From an endosymbiont of Galathealinum brachiosum (lineage in GTDB: Bacteria > Pseudomonadota > Gammaproteobacteria > SZUA-229), in NCBI GenBank assembly GCA_003349885.1, contig QFXC01000013.1:496001-560000 (forward strand): a DNA stretch of 64,000 nucleotides. The letters are read 5' to 3'. A program made the position numbers and the translations under genes. Below the pieces are notes generated by a model. That model saw nothing but the letters and a program-made list of their open reading frames with translations. It made no database searches and was not told the DNA's origin. Below, one piece after another: positions 56,022 through 64,000 of the stretch (position 1 is its first letter; each line of letters starts with the position of its first letter).

Positions 56022-57522
56022 AAACCATTCTTTCCGTAACAAGTTTTAAGCCAATCACCGACAGGTATTCGGCCTCCTGCTCTAAATCATTAATCGTTAA
56101 TGGGTGTTCATTAAGCCACCTTTCAGGCAGCTTTAAAGTTAATTCTTTTTCAGAAATAAAAACTTTAATTTCAGGTAATTCATTTTCAGTTCGACTACGA
56201 TGAAAGATAACAGATAAACGTAAAATAATCGCAAGATGATTTAAAATTAGTCGTTGATCCTTATGCGTTTCACTCGAATTATCCTTAACAAACTTACCAC
56301 GATGCAATTTAACAATTGCAGATAATCTGCATTGCTCCTGACGGGAGAAACCCGCTAAATCAGCATTTTCAATTATATATGCACTGTGCTTCTGAAATGA
56401 AGAATGAGAAATATTTCGTCCAATCTCATGTAATTCACAGGCCCAGAGCAATAAATTTGCAGAGCCCTGAACATCCTTAAACCAGTCATCTTTTAACTGC
56501 TGAAACAAACTAAATGCAGTAACCTCTATACGTTGCGCATGTTTAATATCTGTATTAAATCGAATGGACAGTGCATTAATACTCTCATTTCGAATATCTT
56601 TGTTCTGCCTCCGACCAACCATGTCATATAACAGGCCTTCTCGCAAAGCACCATCGGATACGTGCATATGCTCGATACCCAGCGCTTCAAACACACCCGC
56701 CAGAACAATCAAGCCACCAAGGAATACTGGTAAGCGCTTTTCACTAAGACCTGGCAAGTCCAGTTTTTTAATTTTCTTATAATCACTACAGATAGCCACT
56801 AACTTAGTTAAAGACTCACGATTAATACCATCATTTTTCTGTAATTTCATTTCACGAATAACACTGGAAATGGATTTTATTGATCCGGATGAGCCAATAA
56901 CAGACTCCCACCCCAGTCGTTTATAAGTAAAGTTTATTGCTTTCATTCGCTGTAAAACAAAAATTCGAGCCGCCTGCAATCGTTTAGCTTTTATTTTTCC
57001 ATCAGCAAAAAATTTCTGCGTCATCATTACACAGCCCATTTCAAGACTGTTTAATAATTGCGGTGTAAAACCCTCACCTATTACTACTTCTGTGCTACCA
57101 CCACCAATATCAATAATTAATTTTGAATGCTGATCCTGCTCAAGCGTATGCGCAACACCCTGATATACCAGTCGAGCTTCTTCATAACCCGATATTATTT
57201 CAATAGGAAAACCCAGCGCCTGTTCGGCCTGAAAAATAAAATCATCAGAATTATTAATACGACGTAAAGTATTCGTTCCAACGGTACTAACGCACTGAGC
57301 TTTTAGTGTTCGAATTCGTTGCCCAAATCGACTCAGGCAATCAAGCGCTCTTTGCTCAACATCTGCATCGAGCTCACCCGAACCATCAAGCCCTTCAGCC
57401 AGTCGTACCATTTCACGAATACGGTCCTGAATAACAAGCTGACCCTGATCTTCTTCAGCTACAACCATATGAAAACTATTTGAGCCCAGATCAATTGCGG
57501 CTATTGTATTTTTACTTAACAA
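56020..57522 (-). CDS. ppx: Exopolyphosphatase (Ppx/GppA family)
   Basis: A 500-residue actin-like phosphatase. DLGSNSFHMVVAEE is the first phosphate loop (about residues 11-24), DIGGGSTEVVIG the second (near 143), and the C-terminal half is the HD-like helical domain (HEIGRNISHSSFQKHSAYI). It degrades polyphosphate processively. Pairing with ppk favours Ppx over GppA; both cannot be fully told apart by eye. Confidence 0.93.
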   Translation of the reverse strand: MLSKNTIAAIDLGSNSFHMVVAEEDQGQLVIQDRIREMVRLAEGLDGSGELDADVEQRALDCLSRFGQRIRTLKAQCVSTVGTNTLRRINNSDDFIFQAEQALGFPIEIISGYEEARLVYQGVAHTLEQDQHSKLIIDIGGGSTEVVIGEGFTPQLLNSLEMGCVMMTQKFFADGKIKAKRLQAARIFVLQRMKAINFTYKRLGWESVIGSSGSIKSISSVIREMKLQKNDGINRESLTKLVAICSDYKKIKKLDLPGLSEKRLPVFLGGLIVLAGVFEALGIEHMHVSDGALREGLLYDMVGRRQNKDIRNESINALSIRFNTDIKHAQRIEVTAFSLFQQLKDDWFKDVQGSANLLLWACELHEIGRNISHSSFQKHSAYIIENADLAGFSRQEQCRLSAIVKLHRGKFVKDNSSETHKDQRLILNHLAIILRLSVIFHRSRTENELPEIKVFISEKELTLKLPERWLNEHPLTINDLEQEAEYLSVIGLKLVTERMV

Positions 57523-57916
57523 GGAATGTAGTACCCATCAATAATTTTTATCTAAAGGCATTATAGTGCCTTCAAGTTTATGGTCAAAATGTTTTATTTA
57601 ATAAATTCAGACCCTCTACTGTGGTTTAACATAATTTTTATAGGCTTGCATTGTCTTATGATTATCTATAATTATTTTTATTAAATATGGCCTGTTTATT
57701 GCTCATTTTTCATTAACACCGACGAAGTATCAAAAACGTCAATTTTATAACTCTGTCGGTCTGTAACTATATACCGGTTATCTGCAAATTAAATTTGTGC
57801 ATAAAGTCACTATTTAATGGAGATATTTGCAATTATTCTGGTCTATAGTTTTAGTTAGACAATAATAATTGCATTACTATTTTAATACCACTTTCGGTAG
57901 TCGCGCAGCGGGGACA
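57523..57916. other. Divergent promoter region, ppx / prkA
   Basis: About 390 bp, AT-rich, with no gene supported; an in-frame upstream TTG extension of prkA (from 57869) is ignored because the family starts at MNMSIFDHY. It contains the sigma-S-like -10 at 57839. Confidence 0.5.
57839..57850 (+). promoter_or_regulatory. Sigma-S-like -10 sequence upstream of prkA
   Basis: TGGTCTATAGTT, identical to the sequence in front of the DUF4426 gene (37734). CTATAGTT fits the sigma-S -10 pattern. E. coli yeaG is known to be RpoS-dependent, which supports the reading. Confidence 0.45.
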
Positions 57917-59845
57917 ATGAATATGAGTATTTTTGACCACTACACACAACGCTTCGAAAATAATAAGGAAGAAGAATTAAGCTTGCAGGAATATCTTGAT
58001 CTCTGTAAAAGCGACCCTCTCACCTATGCCAGCCCTGCTGAACGCATGTTAAAATCAATTGGTGAACCTGAATTAATCGACACCCATAACGATCCTAAAT
58101 TAAGCCGTCTGTTTCAGAATAAAGTCATTAAAATATATCCGGCATTCCGTGAATTTTATGGCATGGAAGAAGTCATTGAGCAAATAGTCTCATTCCTTCG
58201 TCATGCAGCTCAGGGGCTGGAAGAAAAGAAACAGGTTTTATATCTTCTTGGACCGGTAGGTGGTGGTAAATCATCTTTAGCAGAACGTCTGAAAGCTTTA
58301 ATGGAGAGAATCCCTTTTTACGCCATTAAAGGCTCACCTGTTTTTGAGTCACCCCTGTCTTTATTTGATACAGAAGAAGATGGTGAAATTCTTGAATCCG
58401 ATTACGGCATTCCAAAACGTTACGTTAATAGCATCATGTCGCCATGGGCAACGAAACGGCTGGATGAATTTAATGGCGATATAAGCCAGTTTAAAGTAAT
58501 TAAAATATACCCCTCCATACTAAGACAGATAGCCATCACTAAAACTGAACCGGGTGATGAAAATAATCAGGACATTTCCTCACTTGTTGGTAAAGTTGAT
58601 ATTCGTATGCTTGAGGATTTCTCACAGGATGATCCTGATGCTTATAGTTTTTCCGGTGGATTGTGCCGTGCAAATCAGGGCTTAATGGAATTTGTAGAAA
58701 TGTTTAAAGCACCAATTAAAGTGCTTCATCCACTTCTAACCGCTACACAGGAAGGAAATTACAAAGGCACTGAAGGCCTTGCAGCCATTCCATTTGACGG
58801 TATTATCCTCGCCCATTCCAATGAGTCTGAGTGGCAGGCTTTTAGAAACAATAAAAACAATGAAGCCTTTCTTGATCGTATTAATATAGTTAAAGTACCT
58901 TACTGCTTACGCGTTTCAGAAGAGTTGAAAATTTATGATAAGTTACTCGAAAACAGTTCACTGAACGAGTCACCCTGCGCCCCTGGCACATTAGAAATGA
59001 TGTCTCAGTTTGCAATACTCTCCCGCCTGAAAGAGCCTGAGAATTCAAACCTGTTTTCAAAAATGCGCGTATATGATGGTGAAAACCTGAAAGATACAGA
59101 TCCGCATGCTAAGTCATATCAGGAATACCGTGATTATGCTGGTGTAGATGAAGGCATGACCGGTTTATCTACCCGATTCGCATTTAAAATAATTTCTCGT
59201 GTTTTTAATTTCGACAATACTGAAATTGCTGCCAACCCTGTACATCTTCTATATGTACTCGAACAACAAATTGAAAGAGAGCAGTTCCCTAAAGAAACTG
59301 AGGAAAAATATCTATCCCATCTAAAAGGTTATTTAACACAAAAATACATTGAGTTTATCGGCAAGGAAATCCAGACCGCTTATCTACAGTCTTATTCGGA
59401 ATATGGACAAAATATATTTGATCGGTATGTTACCTATGCCGACTACTGGATTCAGGATTCAGATTTTCGTGACCCTGAAACCGGTGAAATGTTTGATCGC
59501 AGCTCACTTAATGATGAACTGGAAAAAATTGAAAAACCGGCAGGCATTAGCAACCCTAAAGATTTTCGTAATGAAATCGTTAATTTTGTATTACGTGCCC
59601 GCGCGAATAATGAAGGCAAAAATCCGACCTGGACCAGTTACGAAAAACTACGAACGGTAATCGAGAAAAAGATGTTCTCAAATACCGAAGACTTACTACC
59701 TGTTATTTCATTTAACAGCAAAGCCTCTCAGGACGACCAGAAAAAGCACGAAGACTTTGTCTCACGCATGGTAGAAAAAGGTTATACCGAGAAACAGGTG
59801 CGTTTACTAAGCGAGTGGTATCTACGCGTACGTAAATCATCATAG
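57917..59845 (+). CDS. prkA: PrkA serine protein kinase / AAA+ protein
   Basis: A 642-residue protein, closely similar throughout to E. coli YeaG. The Walker A loop is GPVGGGKSS near residue 115; it continues through PSILRQIAITKTEPGDENN and ends with the conserved YLRVRKSS. I start at ATG 57917 (or 57923), matching YeaG's MNIFDHY. PrkA acts in general and nitrogen stress, with YeaH and SpoVR always nearby. Its AAA+ ATPase activity has more recently been emphasised over kinase activity. Confidence 0.97.
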   Translation: MNMSIFDHYTQRFENNKEEELSLQEYLDLCKSDPLTYASPAERMLKSIGEPELIDTHNDPKLSRLFQNKVIKIYPAFREFYGMEEVIEQIVSFLRHAAQGLEEKKQVLYLLGPVGGGKSSLAERLKALMERIPFYAIKGSPVFESPLSLFDTEEDGEILESDYGIPKRYVNSIMSPWATKRLDEFNGDISQFKVIKIYPSILRQIAITKTEPGDENNQDISSLVGKVDIRMLEDFSQDDPDAYSFSGGLCRANQGLMEFVEMFKAPIKVLHPLLTATQEGNYKGTEGLAAIPFDGIILAHSNESEWQAFRNNKNNEAFLDRINIVKVPYCLRVSEELKIYDKLLENSSLNESPCAPGTLEMMSQFAILSRLKEPENSNLFSKMRVYDGENLKDTDPHAKSYQEYRDYAGVDEGMTGLSTRFAFKIISRVFNFDNTEIAANPVHLLYVLEQQIEREQFPKETEEKYLSHLKGYLTQKYIEFIGKEIQTAYLQSYSEYGQNIFDRYVTYADYWIQDSDFRDPETGEMFDRSSLNDELEKIEKPAGISNPKDFRNEIVNFVLRARANNEGKNPTWTSYEKLRTVIEKKMFSNTEDLLPVISFNSKASQDDQKKHEDFVSRMVEKGYTEKQVRLLSEWYLRVRKSS

Positions 59846-59854
59846 GTTATTCGT

Positions 59855-61120
59855 ATGGCTCAAATTGTAGATAGACGACTTAATGGAAAAAACAAAAGCG
59901 CTGTTAACCGGCAGAAATTTCTTCGCCGTTTTCGTAAACAGATAAAAAAATCTGTTGAAAATGTTATCGCTGAACGCAGTGTAACTGACCTTGATAAAGG
60001 GGAAAGAATATCAATCCCCAAAAAAGACACGTCTGAACCTTTCTTTCATCATGGGCAGGGTGGGCATAGAGATATGGTTCATCCGGGAAACAGGGAGTTT
60101 CATCAGGGCGATAAAATACCACGACCACAGGGCGGTTCAGGACAGGGCGAAGGTGGTGAAGCTTCCGACTCAGGAGAGGGTGAAGATGACTTTGTATTTG
60201 AGCTCAGCCGTGAAGAATTTCTACAGTTTTTCTTTGAAGATCTCGAATTACCTAACCTGGTTAAAACCAAACTATCGACTATTACTGAAACAAAAAAAAT
60301 ACGTGCGGGGCACACGTCAGAGGGAATGCCGTCCAATATCAATGTGGTTCGTTCCTTAACAGGGGCAATGGGACGTCGCATAGCGTTACGAGGACCATAT
60401 AAAAAAGAAATTAAGAAAATTGAAGCAGAGCTTGATGATTTACTGAAACGATATACTGAAACTGATCAGATTATTATCGACTTACGTGAACGTATTAACT
60501 ATCTGAGAAGTAAAATAAAGAGAGTACCTTTCATCGATAGTTTTGATTTACGCTATGACAATAAAATTGATCAACCAGTGCCGACCACTCAAGCAGTCAT
60601 GTTTTGTATTATGGATGTATCAGGTTCAATGGGAAGAGAAGAAAAAGATATAGCCAAACGTTTCTTTATGTTGCTGTACTTATTCCTTACTCGGACATAT
60701 GAAAAAATTCAGATAGTTTTTATTTCACACCATACCATTGCATCTGAAGTTGATGAAGAAACCTTTTTCTACTCACGAGAAACAGGTGGAACAGTTGTCT
60801 CTAGCGCATTAAAACTAATGGCATCTATTATTCAGGATCGCTACCCTACAAACGACTGGAATATTTATACCGCTCAGGCATCTGACGGTGACAACTGGCA
60901 TAACGATTCAAAAATATGTATTGATCTGCTCAATAAAAACATAATGCCCTTTGTACAATATTACTCGTACATAGAAATCACAGCTGATCGTCATCAGAAC
61001 TTATGGGAAGAGTATAAAAATATTCAATCAAACTGGGATAATTTTGCTATGAAGAAAATTGAAAAAATTGCTGATATATATCCTGTATTTAGAAAACTTT
61101 TTCATAAGCAAGAAGCCTGA
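59855..61120 (+). CDS. yeaH: YeaH/YhbH family protein (DUF444)
   Basis: A 421-residue DUF444 protein. N-terminal NKSAVNRQKFLRRFR, then a glycine-rich linker (about 80-110), then a C-terminal VWA-like domain with DVSGSMG (near residue 253) as a MIDAS. It is 9 bp after prkA and 3 bp before spoVR; the three form one operon. YeaH is thought to bind PrkA. Function of the complex remains unclear. Confidence 0.95.
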   Translation: MAQIVDRRLNGKNKSAVNRQKFLRRFRKQIKKSVENVIAERSVTDLDKGERISIPKKDTSEPFFHHGQGGHRDMVHPGNREFHQGDKIPRPQGGSGQGEGGEASDSGEGEDDFVFELSREEFLQFFFEDLELPNLVKTKLSTITETKKIRAGHTSEGMPSNINVVRSLTGAMGRRIALRGPYKKEIKKIEAELDDLLKRYTETDQIIIDLRERINYLRSKIKRVPFIDSFDLRYDNKIDQPVPTTQAVMFCIMDVSGSMGREEKDIAKRFFMLLYLFLTRTYEKIQIVFISHHTIASEVDEETFFYSRETGGTVVSSALKLMASIIQDRYPTNDWNIYTAQASDGDNWHNDSKICIDLLNKNIMPFVQYYSYIEITADRHQNLWEEYKNIQSNWDNFAMKKIEKIADIYPVFRKLFHKQEA

Positions 61121-61123
61121 GTC

Positions 61124-62641
61124 ATGACAGTAAAGCATAAAAAACATCAGCCTATATCAGAAACATCTGAATGGACTTTTGAACTTATTGAAGAGTACCA
61201 CACTGAAATTGAACGCATTGCAAATAACTTCGGCTTAAACACCTATCCTGTTCAACTAGAGATTATTACCGCTGAACAAATGATGGACGCCTACTCTTCT
61301 GTTGGCATGCCTGTTGGTTATAGCCACTGGACTTTTGGTAAGGAATTTGTAAATACTGAAAAAAATTACAAGCGGGGCCAAATGGGCCTGGCTTATGAAA
61401 TTGTTATTAATTCAGACCCCTGCATTGCATACCTTATGGAAGAAAACTCAATGCCTATGCAGGCACTGGTTATCGCTCATGCAGCCTATGGACATAACTC
61501 TTTCTTTAAGAATAATTACCTGTTTACAACATGGACCAGCGCTGACTCCATTATCGATTATTTGCTCTTTGCTAAAAACTATATTGCAAAGTGCGAATCA
61601 AGATACGGTGAAGAAGCTGTAGAAAACATTCTTGATTCATGTCATGCATTGAAAAATTTTGGGGTAGACCGTTATAAGCGGCCGCCCAAATTATCTATGC
61701 AAGAGGAACAAAGTCGCCAGCATGAACGTGAAGAGTACCTACAGTCACAGGTGAATGAATTATGGCGCACCATTCCTGAAAAATCTGAAAATTCAACTGA
61801 TGATCAGGCATTTAGATACCCTTCTGAACCTCAGGAAAACATTCTCTATTTCATTGAAAAACATGCTCCACTACTTGAACCATGGCAAAGAGAAATAGTC
61901 CGTATTGTAAGAAAAATCGCCCAGTATTTTTACCCGCAGCGGCAAACTCAGGTAATGAATGAAGGATGGGCGACATTCTGGCATTATACAATTTTAAACC
62001 AGCTTTATGATGAAGGCCTTTGCACAGACGGCTTCATGATCGAGTTTTTACAGTCTCATACCAATGTTGTTTCCCAACCATCATTCGACAGTGAATATTA
62101 TTCAGGTATTAATCCTTATGCATTAGGTTTCAATATGATGACTGACATACGTCGAATATGTGAAAACCCGAATGATGAAGATCGCGAATGGTTTCCAGAT
62201 ATAGCCGGAAGTAACTGGCTTGAAACCATGGATTTTGCCATGCGTAACTTTAAAGATGAAAGTTTTATTGGGCAGTATCTTTCACCAAAATTAATTCGTG
62301 ATTTTAAAATGTTTGGCATTACGGATGATGATAAGAACAGACAGATTGAAGTGAGCGCTATACATGATAGTGCAGGTTATCAAACTATTCGAAGCACTCT
62401 TTCGGAACAATATAATCTGGGCAGCAATGAACCAAACATTCAGGTATACAACGTAGACGCCAAAGGTGACAGATCACTTACCCTGCGCCACACGCAACAT
62501 CTGCGTCGACCTCTGGACAAGTCAGCCTATGAAGTCATTAAACATGTTGCCAGATTATGGGGCTTTGACATTAAACTTGAAAGCGTAGATGAGAACGATA
62601 AAATAATTAAAACGTATGAGTGTTCTCCTTCCAAACAATAA
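61124..62641 (+). CDS. SpoVR family protein
   Basis: A 505-residue protein of full family length. WTFELIEEYHTEIERIA at the start, HAAYGHNSFFKNNYLF near residue 125 and MNEGWATFWHYTILN near 283 carry conserved histidines and glutamate that could form a metal site. E. coli YcgB is the homologue. SpoVR is required for spore cortex in Bacillus, but its function in non-sporulating bacteria is unknown. Third gene of the prkA operon. Confidence 0.96.
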   Translation: MTVKHKKHQPISETSEWTFELIEEYHTEIERIANNFGLNTYPVQLEIITAEQMMDAYSSVGMPVGYSHWTFGKEFVNTEKNYKRGQMGLAYEIVINSDPCIAYLMEENSMPMQALVIAHAAYGHNSFFKNNYLFTTWTSADSIIDYLLFAKNYIAKCESRYGEEAVENILDSCHALKNFGVDRYKRPPKLSMQEEQSRQHEREEYLQSQVNELWRTIPEKSENSTDDQAFRYPSEPQENILYFIEKHAPLLEPWQREIVRIVRKIAQYFYPQRQTQVMNEGWATFWHYTILNQLYDEGLCTDGFMIEFLQSHTNVVSQPSFDSEYYSGINPYALGFNMMTDIRRICENPNDEDREWFPDIAGSNWLETMDFAMRNFKDESFIGQYLSPKLIRDFKMFGITDDDKNRQIEVSAIHDSAGYQTIRSTLSEQYNLGSNEPNIQVYNVDAKGDRSLTLRHTQHLRRPLDKSAYEVIKHVARLWGFDIKLESVDENDKIIKTYECSPSKQ

Positions 62642-62653
62642 GTATTAGTCAAA

Positions 62654-63946
62654 TTAATTTTCAGTATTCGCAAAGTATTCTTTCGTGCCACGCATTTTAA
62701 TAACCTGTTCCAACTTACTTAATGCTTTGGCATAAGCAGCAGTTCTTAAACTGGTATTTTCACTTTGATGTTGATACTGCCACATTTCGTCAAAACTCAT
62801 TTTTAATACTGCCTGCAAACGTGTTCGGACTTCATCCAGAGACCAGGGGTATCCGGCTTTATTCTGTACCCACTCAAAATAACTAACAATAACACCTCCT
62901 GAATTTGCCAACACATCAGGAATGATAACCGTACCTCTTGCATGCAAAATTTCATCAGCTGCAGCTGATATTGGGCCATTGGCAACTTCGGTAATCCATT
63001 TGGCTTTTATATTATTAACATTTTTTATGGTAATTGCATTTTCTAAAGCCGCCGGCACTAATAACTCAACATCAAGTGCTAATAACTCTTCATGACTTAT
63101 TGATTTATGCGTTTCAGATTCACACACAGAACTTTTACAATAGTCCGAGTCAAATGAACGATCTTTATCCTTAAAACTTTTAACCTTATCAACATCCAGT
63201 CCTGCGGCATCACAAATTGCACCTTTTGAATCACTAATTGCGATTATTTTATAACCCGCATCAAATAAAAGCTTAGCTACGTTATAACCCGCATTACCAA
63301 AACCCTGAACAGCAACACGAATATCTTCAGGTGCTTTTCCTTCTTTGCTGCGTAAAAATTCAGTTACAAGAAAAGCCCCCCTACCGGTCGCTTCTTCCCG
63401 CCCTAAACTACCGCCCAGATTTACAGGTTTGCCCGTAATTACTGCCGGCTGTTTATGTCTCTTGATTACCTCAAATTCATCCCGCATCCAGCCCATTATT
63501 CTGGCATTCGTATAGACATCGGGGGCCGGAATATCTTTATCTGGCCCGATAAAATCAGCCATTGCTCTCATATAGGATCGTGACAGTCTTTCCAGCTCCA
63601 TACGAGATAAAGTTTTCGGATCGACATTCACTCCTCCCTTTCCACCACCAAAAGGTAAGTCGACAACCGCGCATTTAATCGTCATCCACAATGCCAGTGC
63701 CTGAACTTCATCCTGCGACACATTTGGGTGGAATCTAATACCACCTTTACAGGGCCCTAGATGTGAACTGTACTGACAACGATATGCATCAAAATACTGT
63801 GTTGATCCATCGTCCATTAATACGGGCAATGATGAACAGAGAGTTGACCTGGGACGAGACAGGCTTTCAATTACCGTAGCTGAGATACCTGATAATTTAC
63901 CTAATGATTTTAAACGTTCGCGGGCATCATGAAAGACAGATGGCAT
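62654..63946 (-). CDS. Glu/Leu/Phe/Val dehydrogenase (glutamate dehydrogenase)
   Basis: A 430-residue NAD(P)-dependent amino acid dehydrogenase. K67 (GPCKGGIRFHP) and K91 bind the substrate and K103 (PFGGGKGGV) is catalytic; the Rossmann loop is VQGFGNAGYNVAKLL near residue 219. The ~430-residue length and motif context match the GdhA/RocG-type hexameric glutamate dehydrogenase; the coenzyme preference is not certain. It is convergent with spoVR, 12 bp apart. Confidence 0.93.
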   Translation of the reverse strand: MPSVFHDARERLKSLGKLSGISATVIESLSRPRSTLCSSLPVLMDDGSTQYFDAYRCQYSSHLGPCKGGIRFHPNVSQDEVQALALWMTIKCAVVDLPFGGGKGGVNVDPKTLSRMELERLSRSYMRAMADFIGPDKDIPAPDVYTNARIMGWMRDEFEVIKRHKQPAVITGKPVNLGGSLGREEATGRGAFLVTEFLRSKEGKAPEDIRVAVQGFGNAGYNVAKLLFDAGYKIIAISDSKGAICDAAGLDVDKVKSFKDKDRSFDSDYCKSSVCESETHKSISHEELLALDVELLVPAALENAITIKNVNNIKAKWITEVANGPISAAADEILHARGTVIIPDVLANSGGVIVSYFEWVQNKAGYPWSLDEVRTRLQAVLKMSFDEMWQYQHQSENTSLRTAAYAKALSKLEQVIKMRGTKEYFANTEN

Positions 63947-64000
63947 TACATTTACCTGAGTTTATAAAAATATAAACAAGAATAACTCAGAATGATTTAA

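Noticed and set aside
1-64000. Search for CRISPR arrays, integrases, transposases and toxin-antitoxin pairs
   Set aside because: No evenly spaced repeats and no recombinase or transposase motifs were found in the listed frames; no compact toxin-antitoxin pair was convincing.

Overview
The window reads as chromosomal DNA of a gammaproteobacterium with a fairly low GC content. The main evidence is gene order and family types. The block ychF-pth-rplY-prs-tRNA-Gln-ispE-lolB-TPR lipoprotein-hemA-prfA-prmC is the usual gammaproteobacterial arrangement. fabA-fabB, rnd-DUF3549, ppk/ppx, srkA and prkA-yeaH-spoVR point the same way. Chemoreceptors, diguanylate cyclases and a VPLPA/PEP-CTERM-type exported protein suggest a free-living, probably aquatic, surface-associated lifestyle. 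The genus cannot be fixed from the sequence alone.

Layout. Positions 1-7.3 kb are accessory: a partial diguanylate cyclase at the edge, an AlkB-type dioxygenase, an outer-membrane barrel, a polysaccharide deacetylase, a second diguanylate cyclase, a protein resembling the LCIB/C carbonic-anhydrase-fold family, and a chemoreceptor fragment cut exactly where the LCIB-like gene ends. Positions 7.4-13.4 kb hold an accessory block of two paralogous tandem-DUF302 exported proteins around two TlpA-like thioredoxins. A degraded copy of the tRNA-Met 3' half lies at one end and the intact tRNA-Met at the other. Positions 13.6-26.7 kb are core housekeeping genes, ending in an E1-like (MoeB/ThiF) and JAMM peptidase pair. 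Positions 26.7-42.8 kb mix core genes (prc, gloA, rnd, fabA, fabB, srkA) with signalling genes (a diguanylate cyclase, two tandem HDOD proteins, a free-standing LexA-like peptidase).

Positions 43-50 kb form a long minus-strand cluster: VWA lipoprotein, ECF sigma factor, its likely anti-sigma, a FecR-domain protein, an exported repeat protein and a chemoreceptor. The repeat protein has eight short motif units that recur at exactly 38 residues, with one 23-residue exception. The VWA gene has its Shine-Dalgarno sequence inside a hairpin. Positions 50-53.6 kb hold a DUF695 protein, a VPLPA-CTERM protein and a two-gene VWA lipoprotein/membrane protein module. Positions 53.8-64 kb hold convergent ppk and ppx, the PrkA-YeaH-SpoVR stress module behind a sigma-S-like -10 sequence, and a glutamate dehydrogenase.

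Intergenic DNA carries several families of palindromes: perfect 32-34 bp palindromic terminators, REP-like elements beginning GGGGA, classical REP-like GCGAYYT palindromes, a 103-bp imperfect inverted repeat, and a 23-bp duplication of the tRNA-Gln 3' end enclosing a hairpin-rich element. No rRNA, CRISPR array, integrase or intact insertion sequence was seen. All assignments come from reading the sequence and from family knowledge; no database search was run.
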